Assembly: GCA_046481785.1 (NCBI GenBank) | Contig: JAWOJF010000054.1 | Span: 1-5,667, forward strand | Direction of reading: 5' to 3' | Length of the DNA stretch: 5,667 bases | Source of the DNA: JAWOJF01 sp046481785 | Lineage (GTDB): Bacteria > Bacteroidota > Ignavibacteria > Ignavibacteriales > Ignavibacteriaceae | Shown here: in pieces, positions 1-5,667 of the stretch | Layout of the letters: each line of letters starts with the position of its first letter | How positions within the stretch are numbered: position 1 is the first letter of the stretch | Program-made: the position numbers and the translations under genes | The notes under the pieces: model-generated | What the model was told of the DNA's origin: nothing | Seen by the model: only the letters and a program-made list of their open reading frames with translations | Databases searched by the model: none

Positions 1-1
1 G

Positions 2-1720
2 TTATTCGTCATGCCCGCGAAGGCGGGAATCCAGGGGGCGGCGACATGGAAGCCCGCCTACGCGGGCACCGGTGCCCATGGGGGTGGTATATACCTCTCA
101 AATAGTACTATGCAAATTAAAAATTGTACTTTCAGTAACAATACTGCTCTTGAGAGCGGCGGAGCAATTTTTGCCAATTCAGGGGCAATTAAATTAAAGT
201 TTACAGCATTTATTAATAATATGTCAAACACCGGTGCAGGTGTTTCTTTATACGGGGCGGATAATCTTAATAATCCAAACAGGCCGTCAATAGTCAATTC
301 GTTTTTTTACAATAATCATGCAGTTGATGAAGGTGCCGGTATTTATATTGCAAATGCTGCTAATGTCAGCATCCTTAATTCTGTTTTTACAGGTAATACA
401 TTGTCAGGTACTAACTCATCCGGCGCAGGAATTTATACCGACAATAAAAGTTATCCTGCAATAGCTAATTGTACCTTTTATAACAATACATCCGTATCAT
501 CAGGCGGCGGAGTTACTTTAAGTGCCGGCAGAATTGGCAATTCAATTTTTAAAGGGAACAGTGCGTCAGCTAATCCACAGATAAATATAGAAGGAGCTCC
601 GGCAAATTCTACTGTATTCAGGGAGTTTATGTCTTCCATTATTGAAGGCGGGTTCCAGGGAACACAGATATATGATTTAGAGCCTGTCTTTGCTTCGCCG
701 GATGATCCTCTGGGAGATGACGGTCTTTGGGGCACCCCTGATGACGGCTTAGTAATACTGGAGACCTCCCCCAATATTGATTCAGGAATAACATATATAA
801 ATACTGAAAAATCAGACTTACTTGGTTATCCCCGCTTTTCAAATAATATGGTTGATTACGGCGCTTACGAATATCAACGGCTTAATTCCGATTATCAGCA
901 GATCCTTGAAGAATTGAGGAGCGGTGGTTATTTGATTGTTTTCAGACATGGCGCTACTGACCATTCCCAGGCTGACCAGAATGGATACCGTGAAGATCTT
1001 GAAAATTGCTCCATTCAAAGAAACTTAAGTCAGGAAGGTATTGATCAAACAAAATTTGTAGGGAATGCAATCAGACTTCTTGATATTCCCTTTGATACTG
1101 CATTAACAAGTCCTATGTGCAGATGTTATCAAACCGCAGAAAATATAGCCGGGGTGTATATAAAAACTCCGGTATGGATGGGGATTGATTCCAATTATAC
1201 TCAAGCCAGAAGAGAAGGGCTTGGAACTTCGCCCCGGCCCGGTACTAATACAATAATTGTTACTCATATGAATAGTATGGAAGAGGTTACTACTTTTCTC
1301 AGGACAGAATACCAGGAAGGTGATGCTATAATTATAAGGCCTCTTGGAGGTACAGACTTTGAAGAAGTTGCCCACATAACTACCGATACATGGGAAAAGA
1401 TGATAAACTATCTGCCTGAAAGTCCAACCAGTATAAATGATAAAGAGATTACTCCTTCAGATTTTGTTCTTTATGATAATTATCCGAACCCGTTTAATCC
1501 TGTTACAAATATACAGTTCAGCATACCGGCAGCACAGCATGTTACTTTAAGAATATATAATGCAATAGGCCAGCAGGTTGCTATGCTTGTAGATGAATTT
1601 AAATCAGCAGGGATCTACAGGGTGCAGTTTGATGCTTCAGGTATGTCAAGCGGAGTCTATTTCTATTCAATAAATGCGGGTAGCTTTAACCAGACGAAAA
1701 AATTAACAGTGATTAAATAG
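2..1720 (+). CDS. Secreted beta-helix / histidine phosphatase protein with type IX sorting domain (5' partial)
   Basis: Numbering is from the ATG at 11. Residues about 22-185 are degenerate right-handed beta-helix coils, each with an N-x-x-F-x-x-N core followed by GG or GAG and a hydrophobic strand (N38, N96, N123, N153, N177). Residues 222-289 resemble a choice-of-anchor-Q segment: GTPDDGL, SPNIDSG, then DYGAYEY. Residues about 296-468 are a histidine phosphatase (phosphoglycerate-mutase-like) domain with the RHG motif (R312, H313, G314), QRNLS at 336-340, SPMCR with R371, and the second histidine H419 in VTH. So the catalytic residues are present and hydrolysis of a phosphoester is plausible; the substrate is unknown. 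Residues 486-569 form a type IX secretion type A sorting tail, so the product should cross the outer membrane and be surface-bound or released. The frame is open to the left edge and no signal peptide is visible. The ATG at 11 lies inside a repeat and is probably not the true start. A degraded 5' end or a contig break is the alternative. Confidence 0.85.
   Translation, partial: LFVMPAKAGIQGAATWKPAYAGTGAHGGGIYLSNSTMQIKNCTFSNNTALESGGAIFANSGAIKLKFTAFINNMSNTGAGVSLYGADNLNNPNRPSIVNSFFYNNHAVDEGAGIYIANAANVSILNSVFTGNTLSGTNSSGAGIYTDNKSYPAIANCTFYNNTSVSSGGGVTLSAGRIGNSIFKGNSASANPQINIEGAPANSTVFREFMSSIIEGGFQGTQIYDLEPVFASPDDPLGDDGLWGTPDDGLVILETSPNIDSGITYINTEKSDLLGYPRFSNNMVDYGAYEYQRLNSDYQQILEELRSGGYLIVFRHGATDHSQADQNGYREDLENCSIQRNLSQEGIDQTKFVGNAIRLLDIPFDTALTSPMCRCYQTAENIAGVYIKTPVWMGIDSNYTQARREGLGTSPRPGTNTIIVTHMNSMEEVTTFLRTEYQEGDAIIIRPLGGTDFEEVAHITTDTWEKMINYLPESPTSINDKEITPSDFVLYDNYPNPFNPVTNIQFSIPAAQHVTLRIYNAIGQQVAMLVDEFKSAGIYRVQFDASGMSSGVYFYSINAGSFNQTKKLTVIK
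8..77. repeat. GC-rich palindromic dispersed repeat (REP/MITE-like)
   Basis: Two hairpins in opposite orientation make up this stretch. The first is CCCGC (14-18), loop GAAG, GCGGG (23-27). The second is GCCCGC (52-57), loop CTAC, GCGGGC (62-67). The left arm and the reverse complement of the right arm share GCCCGCGwAGGCGGG and a nearby TCCA, so the whole unit is an imperfect inverted repeat. The left arm matches from memory a short palindromic sequence dispersed in many unrelated bacterial genomes. About three quarters of the bases in 14-77 are G or C, against clearly AT-rich DNA downstream. The element has no stop in the frame of the downstream gene and is translated as MPAKAGIQ...WKPAYAGT if that gene is read through. 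The left boundary may lie outside the window. Confidence 0.8.
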
Positions 1721-1789
1721 TACAAACTGAAATATATTCCCAGAGGTGAATAGGGATGAGGTTGTCCCAAAAGTAATATTTTATTTGAA

Positions 1790-1813
1790 TACCCCATGTT
1801 TTAACATGGGGTA
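1790..1813. terminator. Inverted repeat between convergent genes, probable terminator
   Basis: TACCCCATGTT (1790-1800) pairs perfectly with AACATGGGGTA (1803-1813). This gives an 11-bp palindromic arm pair around TT; the real loop would open a few more A/T pairs. It sits 36 bases past the hinT stop and 70 bases past the stop of the plus-strand gene, so it could end transcripts from both sides. A clean run of T is missing on either strand; the minus-strand side is only AT-rich (TTCAAATAAAA). Intrinsic termination is therefore likely but not certain. Nothing else convincing was seen in 1721-1848. Confidence 0.5.
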
Positions 1814-1848
1814 GCCTGAAGAACCATAATGAGCTTTGCCTTCCGGTA

Positions 1849-2196
1849 TCAGCCCGGAGGCCAGTTCATTTTTCTTCCGCCAAGCAGGTGCATATGCAAA
1901 TGGTATACATCCTGTCCGCCGTTATCCCCATTATTAATTACCAAACGGAATCCATCTTTATCAATACCATTTTCCTTTGCTAGCTTATTGGCGGCATCAA
2001 ACATTTCGCCCAAAATTTCTGCATGTTCTTTACCGTTTATATCCGCAGCTTTAGCAATTTCTATTTTAGGTATAATTAAAATATGTACCGGTGCTTTCGG
2101 ATCGATATCCCTGAATGCAAGAACATTATCAGATTCATAAACAATATCGGCGGGTATTTCTTTACGGATAATTTTAGAAAAAATTGTTTCAGCCAT
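1849..2196 (-). CDS. hinT: HIT-family purine nucleoside phosphoramidase (HinT type)
   Basis: This is a 115-residue cytoplasmic protein of the Hint branch of the histidine triad family. Its members hydrolyse AMP-lysine, AMP-NH2 and related nucleotide phosphoramidates to AMP, and usually act as homodimers. The N-terminus (ETIFSKIIRKEIPADIVYES) and AFRDIDPKAPVHILIIPK are very close to the Escherichia coli protein as I remember it. The signature is HLHMHLLGGR near the C-terminus, with the triad histidines in H-x-H-x-H spacing. GGQDVYHLHMH, which contains the active-site strand, is intact. The length is close to the usual 110-120 residues, so the gene is complete; the C-terminus is slightly shorter than in E. 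coli. It is the last gene of the minus-strand cluster, starting 2 bp after the stop of the response regulator, and AAGGAAG lies 7 bases before its ATG. Its physiological role next to a sigma-54 regulator is unknown. Confidence 0.95.
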   Translation of the reverse strand: MAETIFSKIIRKEIPADIVYESDNVLAFRDIDPKAPVHILIIPKIEIAKAADINGKEHAEILGEMFDAANKLAKENGIDKDGFRLVINNGDNGGQDVYHLHMHLLGGRKMNWPPG

Positions 2197-2198
2197 AA

Positions 2199-3587
2199 TT
2201 ACTCTTCCTTTTTATCTTTGGGAGATTCAATTCCATATTTTTTTATCTTATTATATAAATGACTCCGCTGAATATCAAGTATCTCTGCAGTTTTACTTAT
2301 GTTCCAGTTATATGCATCAAGCTGTTTAATAATAAAAGCACGTTCAGCTTTTTCTTTAAATTCCTGGAATGAGTTGCTGTCCTGTATAATATCATTCATT
2401 GATGTATGGGAAGAAGTAAAGAGGAATTCAATATCTTTTTTAGAAATTTCCCTTTTGTTTATAATAATTAAAATCCTTTCAACCATATTCCTCAGTTCAC
2501 GTACATTGCCGCTCCAGGGAAGTGTCTGCAGAAGCTTTAATGCATCATCCTCAAATTTTACGGGCGGCTTTTTATATTTTGCAGTAATATCACTTGCAAA
2601 ATTTTCTACAAGAACAGGAACATCATCAAGCCTGTCTTTCAAAGGCGGAATATGTATTGGAAAAACATTCAGACGGTGATAAAGGTCCTCCCTGAAAGTT
2701 CCTTTTTCAATTTCTTCTTTTAAATTTTTATTTGTAGCAGCAACAATTCTAACATTTACTTCAATACTTTTTGCCCCGCCTACTCTTTGTATTTTACCAT
2801 CTTCAATTGCACGGAGTACCTTTGCCTGTGCCTGCAGGCTCATATCTCCAATTTCATCAAGGAAAATTGTCCCTTTGTTAGCCAGTTCAAATTTTCCTAT
2901 TCTCTGCTGAACAGCACCTGTAAAAGAACCTTTTTCATGACCGAATAATTCTGATTCAATTAATTCATTAGGTATTGCTGCACAGTTTACTTCAATAAAG
3001 GCTTTATCTTTTCTTTCACTTTGTTTATGAATAGCACGGGCAACCAGCTCCTTACCCGTCCCGTTTTCACCGGTAATCAGAACTCTCGCATCAAGAGGGG
3101 CAACCTTTTCTATCATATCAAGAATATTAGATATAGCTTTGCTTTTCCCAAGTATTTTTCCGTCACCAATAAAAGATTTTTTTATTTCTTTATTTTCCTG
3201 GAGAAGATTAGCCTGCTCAACTGCATTCCTGACACTTATAAGAAGTTTATCCCTGTCTATAGGTTTTTCAATGAAATCAAATGCGCCAAGTTTAGTAGCT
3301 TTAATTGCATTTTCAACGCTGCCGTGAGCAGAAATAATTATAACGCATAAATCAGGATTGCTTTCCTTTGCTCGTTTTAAAACTTCAAAGCCGTTCATTT
3401 CCGGCATTTGAATATCAAGTAAAAGCGCTGCAAAAAACGATGATGAAAGTTTTTCCAAACCTTCAGAAGCGCTTGTTGAATAATCTACCGAATAACCCAT
3501 CCCGTTTGCATGATTTTCGTATTCAAGGATCATTTTTATGCTTTCGCATATTTCCTTTTCATCATCTATTATTAAGATTGAATTCAT
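2199..3587 (-). CDS. Sigma-54-dependent response regulator, NtrC/NtrX type
   Basis: This 462-residue cytoplasmic transcription activator has the standard three-domain order. The receiver domain (1-125) has the acidic pair D8/D9, phosphoacceptor D58 in LLLDIQMPEMNG, S86 and K108. The AAA+ domain (about 145-385) has Walker A GENGTGKE (173-180), a GSFTGA loop for sigma-54 contact (220-225), Walker B IFLDE (241-245), FREDLYHRLN with R299 (298-307), and sensor II GNVREL (360-365). The C-terminus (about 410-451) is a Fis-type helix-turn-helix. When phosphorylated by a histidine kinase it should use ATP to open sigma-54 promoters. The RVGG...VNVRIVAATNKNL stretch looks closest to NtrX-like members. 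Its ATG overlaps the upstream stop as ATGA (3584-3587), and no Shine-Dalgarno is seen, so translation is probably by re-initiation. No kinase gene is visible. The receiver has about seven extra residues before beta strand 2. The target genes are unknown. Confidence 0.95.
   Translation of the reverse strand: MNSILIIDDEKEICESIKMILEYENHANGMGYSVDYSTSASEGLEKLSSSFFAALLLDIQMPEMNGFEVLKRAKESNPDLCVIIISAHGSVENAIKATKLGAFDFIEKPIDRDKLLISVRNAVEQANLLQENKEIKKSFIGDGKILGKSKAISNILDMIEKVAPLDARVLITGENGTGKELVARAIHKQSERKDKAFIEVNCAAIPNELIESELFGHEKGSFTGAVQQRIGKFELANKGTIFLDEIGDMSLQAQAKVLRAIEDGKIQRVGGAKSIEVNVRIVAATNKNLKEEIEKGTFREDLYHRLNVFPIHIPPLKDRLDDVPVLVENFASDITAKYKKPPVKFEDDALKLLQTLPWSGNVRELRNMVERILIIINKREISKKDIEFLFTSSHTSMNDIIQDSNSFQEFKEKAERAFIIKQLDAYNWNISKTAEILDIQRSHLYNKIKKYGIESPKDKKEE
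2204..2210 (-). promoter_or_regulatory. Ribosome binding site of hinT
   Basis: Read on the minus strand this is AAGGAAG, 7 bases before the hinT ATG at 2196. It lies inside the last codons of the upstream response regulator gene, whose stop is at 2201-2199. This supports the chosen hinT start and suggests translational coupling of the two genes. It is the clearest Shine-Dalgarno-like signal in the window. Confidence 0.6.
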
Positions 3588-4225
3588 AAAGTATATCTAA
3601 AATGTTTTAATGTGGGTAGTAATAAAACCCGGGAGGGGAGAATGTATTGATTCTTCTTTAACATTTCCCCAAATATATTTCCGAGTTCATTAGTTTCAAG
3701 ATCCCGGGTGTCAAGTTTAGACTGGACCTTAAAACTTTCTTCAAATACTTCCACAAAATAACCAATTAAGTTACCCAAATCAAAGATATTTGACTGGTAG
3801 GATATATATGCGCTGCCAAAAAAATGTGCTAGTTTATCCCTGTCTCCATAATTATTTTGGGGCGTATTAAAAAATAATTGACTGGGAAGCTGATCATTTT
3901 TTTTCAGAAACATCGAATCGTTATGTGAAACTAAAGGATATTTTACAACTGCTTTTAATACCGGTAATTCAATTGGTACTTTTTTATAAGGTACGGTTGC
4001 AAATGCTAAAGCAAGAAGCGCCTCGCTAATATTACCATTGTAAAATTTTTGCGCCGAGAGAAAAAGTGAATCAGCCAGTTCCAGATCGTTATTATCTTTT
4101 TTTAAATCCTGAAAATGGCCGGATGCAATATATTCCGTAATATAATTCACTCCCTTTGAAAGAGAGCTTTGCTGAGGAAAAACAAACATTGGAAAAAATA
4201 CAAGGATAAAAAAAAATTTTTGCAT
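3584..4225 (-). CDS. Small exported or membrane-anchored protein with VanZ/YfiM-like signature
   Basis: I do not recognise this protein as a named family. I chose the start at 4225 (213 residues) because it gives a typical export signal: MQKFFFILVFFPMFVF, a lysine followed by an unbroken hydrophobic stretch. No good signal-peptidase site follows, so it may stay as an N-terminal anchor. An in-frame ATG at 4282 would add 19 residues. The first half (about 20-110) is polar and helical-looking. The second half has DRDKLAHFFGSAYISY (128-143), then GYFVEVFEESFK and RDLETNELGNIFG (174-186). The order D-K-x-x-H-F, glutamates, R-D, N-x-x-G-x-x-G is like that of VanZ and YfiM/DUF2279 proteins, but the four clear membrane helices of VanZ are not obvious. 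It lies 75 bp after the acyl-CoA synthetase stop, and its own stop overlaps the regulator start, so co-expression is likely. Function unknown; the family link is inference. Confidence 0.75.
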   Translation of the reverse strand: MQKFFFILVFFPMFVFPQQSSLSKGVNYITEYIASGHFQDLKKDNNDLELADSLFLSAQKFYNGNISEALLALAFATVPYKKVPIELPVLKAVVKYPLVSHNDSMFLKKNDQLPSQLFFNTPQNNYGDRDKLAHFFGSAYISYQSNIFDLGNLIGYFVEVFEESFKVQSKLDTRDLETNELGNIFGEMLKKNQYILPSRVLLLPTLKHFRYTL

Positions 4226-4300
4226 ACATAAAAATAAGAATATTCCGAAGCAATAAGACTGGTCCCGGGGAGCAGAAATCATTTAGTAAGCCCGTCTTTC

Positions 4301-5667
4301 CTATTTCTCCGCCGCCTGGTACATCCCTTCAATAATATTTCTGTATCTCTCTTCAACAAACTTTCTTTTAACTTTAAGGCTGGGTGTTATTTCCCCGGTT
4401 TCCATTGTAAAGGGATGATCAAGAATTGTAAATTTCCTAACACGTTCAAAATTGGCAAGCTTTTTCTGGAAAGGGGATATCTCTTTTTCTATCAGATCAA
4501 ATATTTCTTTTTTCTGTGTCAGGTCTTCAACTGAGCTGTAAGAGATTTTATGTGAATCTGCATATTCTTTTATAGCTTCAAAATCGGGGACAATTAACGC
4601 ACTTAGGAATGTTCTTCTGTCGCCAATCAATACGAACTGATCAATATATTTGCTGGAAAGAAAGAGGCTTTCAATAGGGGTAGGAGCAATATATTTTCCG
4701 GCTGAAGTTTTAAACAAATGCTTTTTTCTGTCTGTAATGTGCAGGAACCCCATCGGATCAAAATGGCCAATATCGCCTGTATGCAGCCAGCCGTCTTTTA
4801 TTACTTCATTGGTTTCTCTTATATTTTTATAATAACCCAACATAACATTAGGACCGCGGACAATTATCTCACCATCGGATGCAATCTTAACTTCTACTCC
4901 GGGCAGGGGATGGCCGACAGTTCCAAATTTATAGTTATCATCCCGGTTAGCCGCAATTACCGGGGAAGATTCAGTTAGTCCGTATCCTTCCAGGATTTTA
5001 ATTCCTGCAGCTTCAAAAAATTCACCAAGGTCTTTGGAAAGGGCAGCGCCGCCCGAAATAAAAAATCTTAACCTGCCGCCGGTCTTTTCCCGAATTTTAT
5101 TAAATACCAGTTTGTCGGCTATTTTTTTCTTTGAGGATAAAGTAAAACTTACTTCTCTTTTCTTTACAGCCTGTGCATATTCTTTACCAACCTTAATAGC
5201 CCAATGGAATATTTTTTGTTTTGCAGCCGGCTGGCTTTCAACATTCTTAATTATTCTGGAATACATCTTTTCAAACAATCTTGGCACAGTTGTTATAAGG
5301 GTTGGTTTTGCTTCAATAAGATTTTGTGCAACAGTATCAATGCTGTCTGCATAATAAATTGATGAGCCTGCTGAGAAAGCAGTATAATAACCGCCCATCC
5401 TTTCAAAAATGTGGCAGAGAGGAAGGAAGGATAAAAACATATCATCCTTTGTTATAGGGAATGCTTCAAGAGCTGCATTAACATTGGATAAAATATTTTT
5501 ATGGCTTAACATAACTCCTTTTGGTTCACCGGTTGTGCCTGAAGTATAAATTATTGTGCATACACTATTTTCATTGGCTTTTCTTATCTCATTTCTAAAA
5601 TGGGAAGGACGGTTTTGACTATAAATTATACCCATTTCCTGTACTTCTTTAAATGTATATACTCCTC
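4301..5667 (-). CDS. Long-chain acyl-CoA synthetase (AMP-forming), 5' partial
   Basis: This enzyme activates a fatty acid with ATP to an acyl-adenylate and transfers it to coenzyme A. It is usually cytoplasmic or attached to the inner membrane. Numbering is from the Met at 5635. The motifs of the adenylate-forming superfamily are in order: YTSGTTGEPKG (30-40), GGAALS (195-200), EGYGLTE (216-222), GWLHTGDIG (282-290), TDRKKHLFKTSAGKYIAP (301-318), and the catalytic lysine region TPSLKVKRK (417-425). TSAGKYIAPTPIE is typical of the COG1022/FAA1-like long-chain group of about 590-640 residues. The frame is open to the right edge and continues as GVYTFKEVQE before that Met, so the Met at 5635 is internal. 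Roughly the first 150 residues lie outside the window. It is the first visible gene of the minus-strand cluster, and its stop is TAG at 4303-4301. Chain-length preference cannot be read from the sequence; fadD is only a general name. Confidence 0.95.
   Translation of the reverse strand, partial: GVYTFKEVQEMGIIYSQNRPSHFRNEIRKANENSVCTIIYTSGTTGEPKGVMLSHKNILSNVNAALEAFPITKDDMFLSFLPLCHIFERMGGYYTAFSAGSSIYYADSIDTVAQNLIEAKPTLITTVPRLFEKMYSRIIKNVESQPAAKQKIFHWAIKVGKEYAQAVKKREVSFTLSSKKKIADKLVFNKIREKTGGRLRFFISGGAALSKDLGEFFEAAGIKILEGYGLTESSPVIAANRDDNYKFGTVGHPLPGVEVKIASDGEIIVRGPNVMLGYYKNIRETNEVIKDGWLHTGDIGHFDPMGFLHITDRKKHLFKTSAGKYIAPTPIESLFLSSKYIDQFVLIGDRRTFLSALIVPDFEAIKEYADSHKISYSSVEDLTQKKEIFDLIEKEISPFQKKLANFERVRKFTILDHPFTMETGEITPSLKVKRKFVEERYRNIIEGMYQAAEK

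Noticed and set aside
11..13. ATG at 11 as the true start of the plus-strand gene
   Set aside because: It lies in the palindromic repeat, is followed by no signal peptide although the protein has a type IX sorting tail that needs Sec export, and the frame is open to the window edge.
2..600. CRISPR array or DNA tandem repeat suggested by recurring glycine-rich units
   Set aside because: The periodicity is in the protein (beta-helix coils); the DNA units are too diverged and unevenly spaced to be a DNA repeat array.
478..774. Minus-strand open frame antisense to the beta-helix gene
   Set aside because: Its sequence is low-complexity Pro/Ser-rich with no recognisable motif, and it is fully antisense to a frame with clear domains.
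1829..2140. Plus-strand open frame across hinT
   Set aside because: It mirrors the reverse strand of a highly conserved HIT protein and has no family features of its own.
5282..5296. TGGCAC as part of a sigma-54 promoter
   Set aside because: After the required five-base spacer the sequence is TTAT instead of TTGC, and the site lies within the acyl-CoA synthetase coding region.
5034..5354. Plus-strand hydrophobic open frame inside the acyl-CoA synthetase gene
   Set aside because: The hydrophobic look comes from reading Lys/Glu-rich codons of the synthetase in antisense. No motif or ribosome binding site supports it.
5633..5635. ATG at 5635 as start of the acyl-CoA synthetase
   Set aside because: The ATP-binding motif would begin only about 30 residues later, and the frame stays open and family-like to the window edge, so this Met is internal.

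Overview
The window looks like an AT-rich genome of the Bacteroidota/Ignavibacteriota (Chlorobi-Ignavibacteria) group. The main evidence is the C-terminal type IX secretion sorting domain of the first protein, with its YPNPFNPVTNIQF block, a style common in Ignavibacteria-like genomes. Weak Shine-Dalgarno signals in front of several genes agree with this. The assignment is inference, since no rRNA or other marker gene is present. Genes run off the right edge and probably the left edge, so both ends are partial.

Layout. On the plus strand (to 1720) is the 3' part of a large secreted protein with four visible parts: a right-handed beta-helix, a choice-of-anchor-Q-like segment, a complete-looking histidine phosphatase domain and a type IX sorting tail. 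Its visible 5' end is a GC-rich palindromic element (about 8-77) of the widely dispersed ATGCCCGCGAAGGCGGGAAT type. The reading frame passes through this element without a stop. A short convergent intergenic region (1721-1848) follows and holds one strong inverted repeat, probably a terminator.

On the minus strand, read from the right edge leftwards, four genes are packed as one apparent operon. They are a long-chain acyl-CoA synthetase (5' end outside the window), a small secreted or membrane-anchored protein with a VanZ/YfiM-like signature, an NtrC/NtrX-type sigma-54-dependent response regulator, and a HinT-type HIT hydrolase. The last three are tightly coupled: there is a 4-bp ATGA overlap and then a 2-bp gap. 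The likely transcript ends near the 1790-1813 hairpin.

The operon combines fatty-acid activation, a possible envelope protein, a sigma-54 activator without a visible partner kinase, and a nucleotide-phosphoramidate hydrolase. A common pathway cannot be shown from the sequence, but the regulator and the envelope protein are likely made together. The most unusual items are the phosphatase inside a type IX cargo protein and the palindromic repeat read in frame as protein. I do not see a clear, wholly new multi-gene system.
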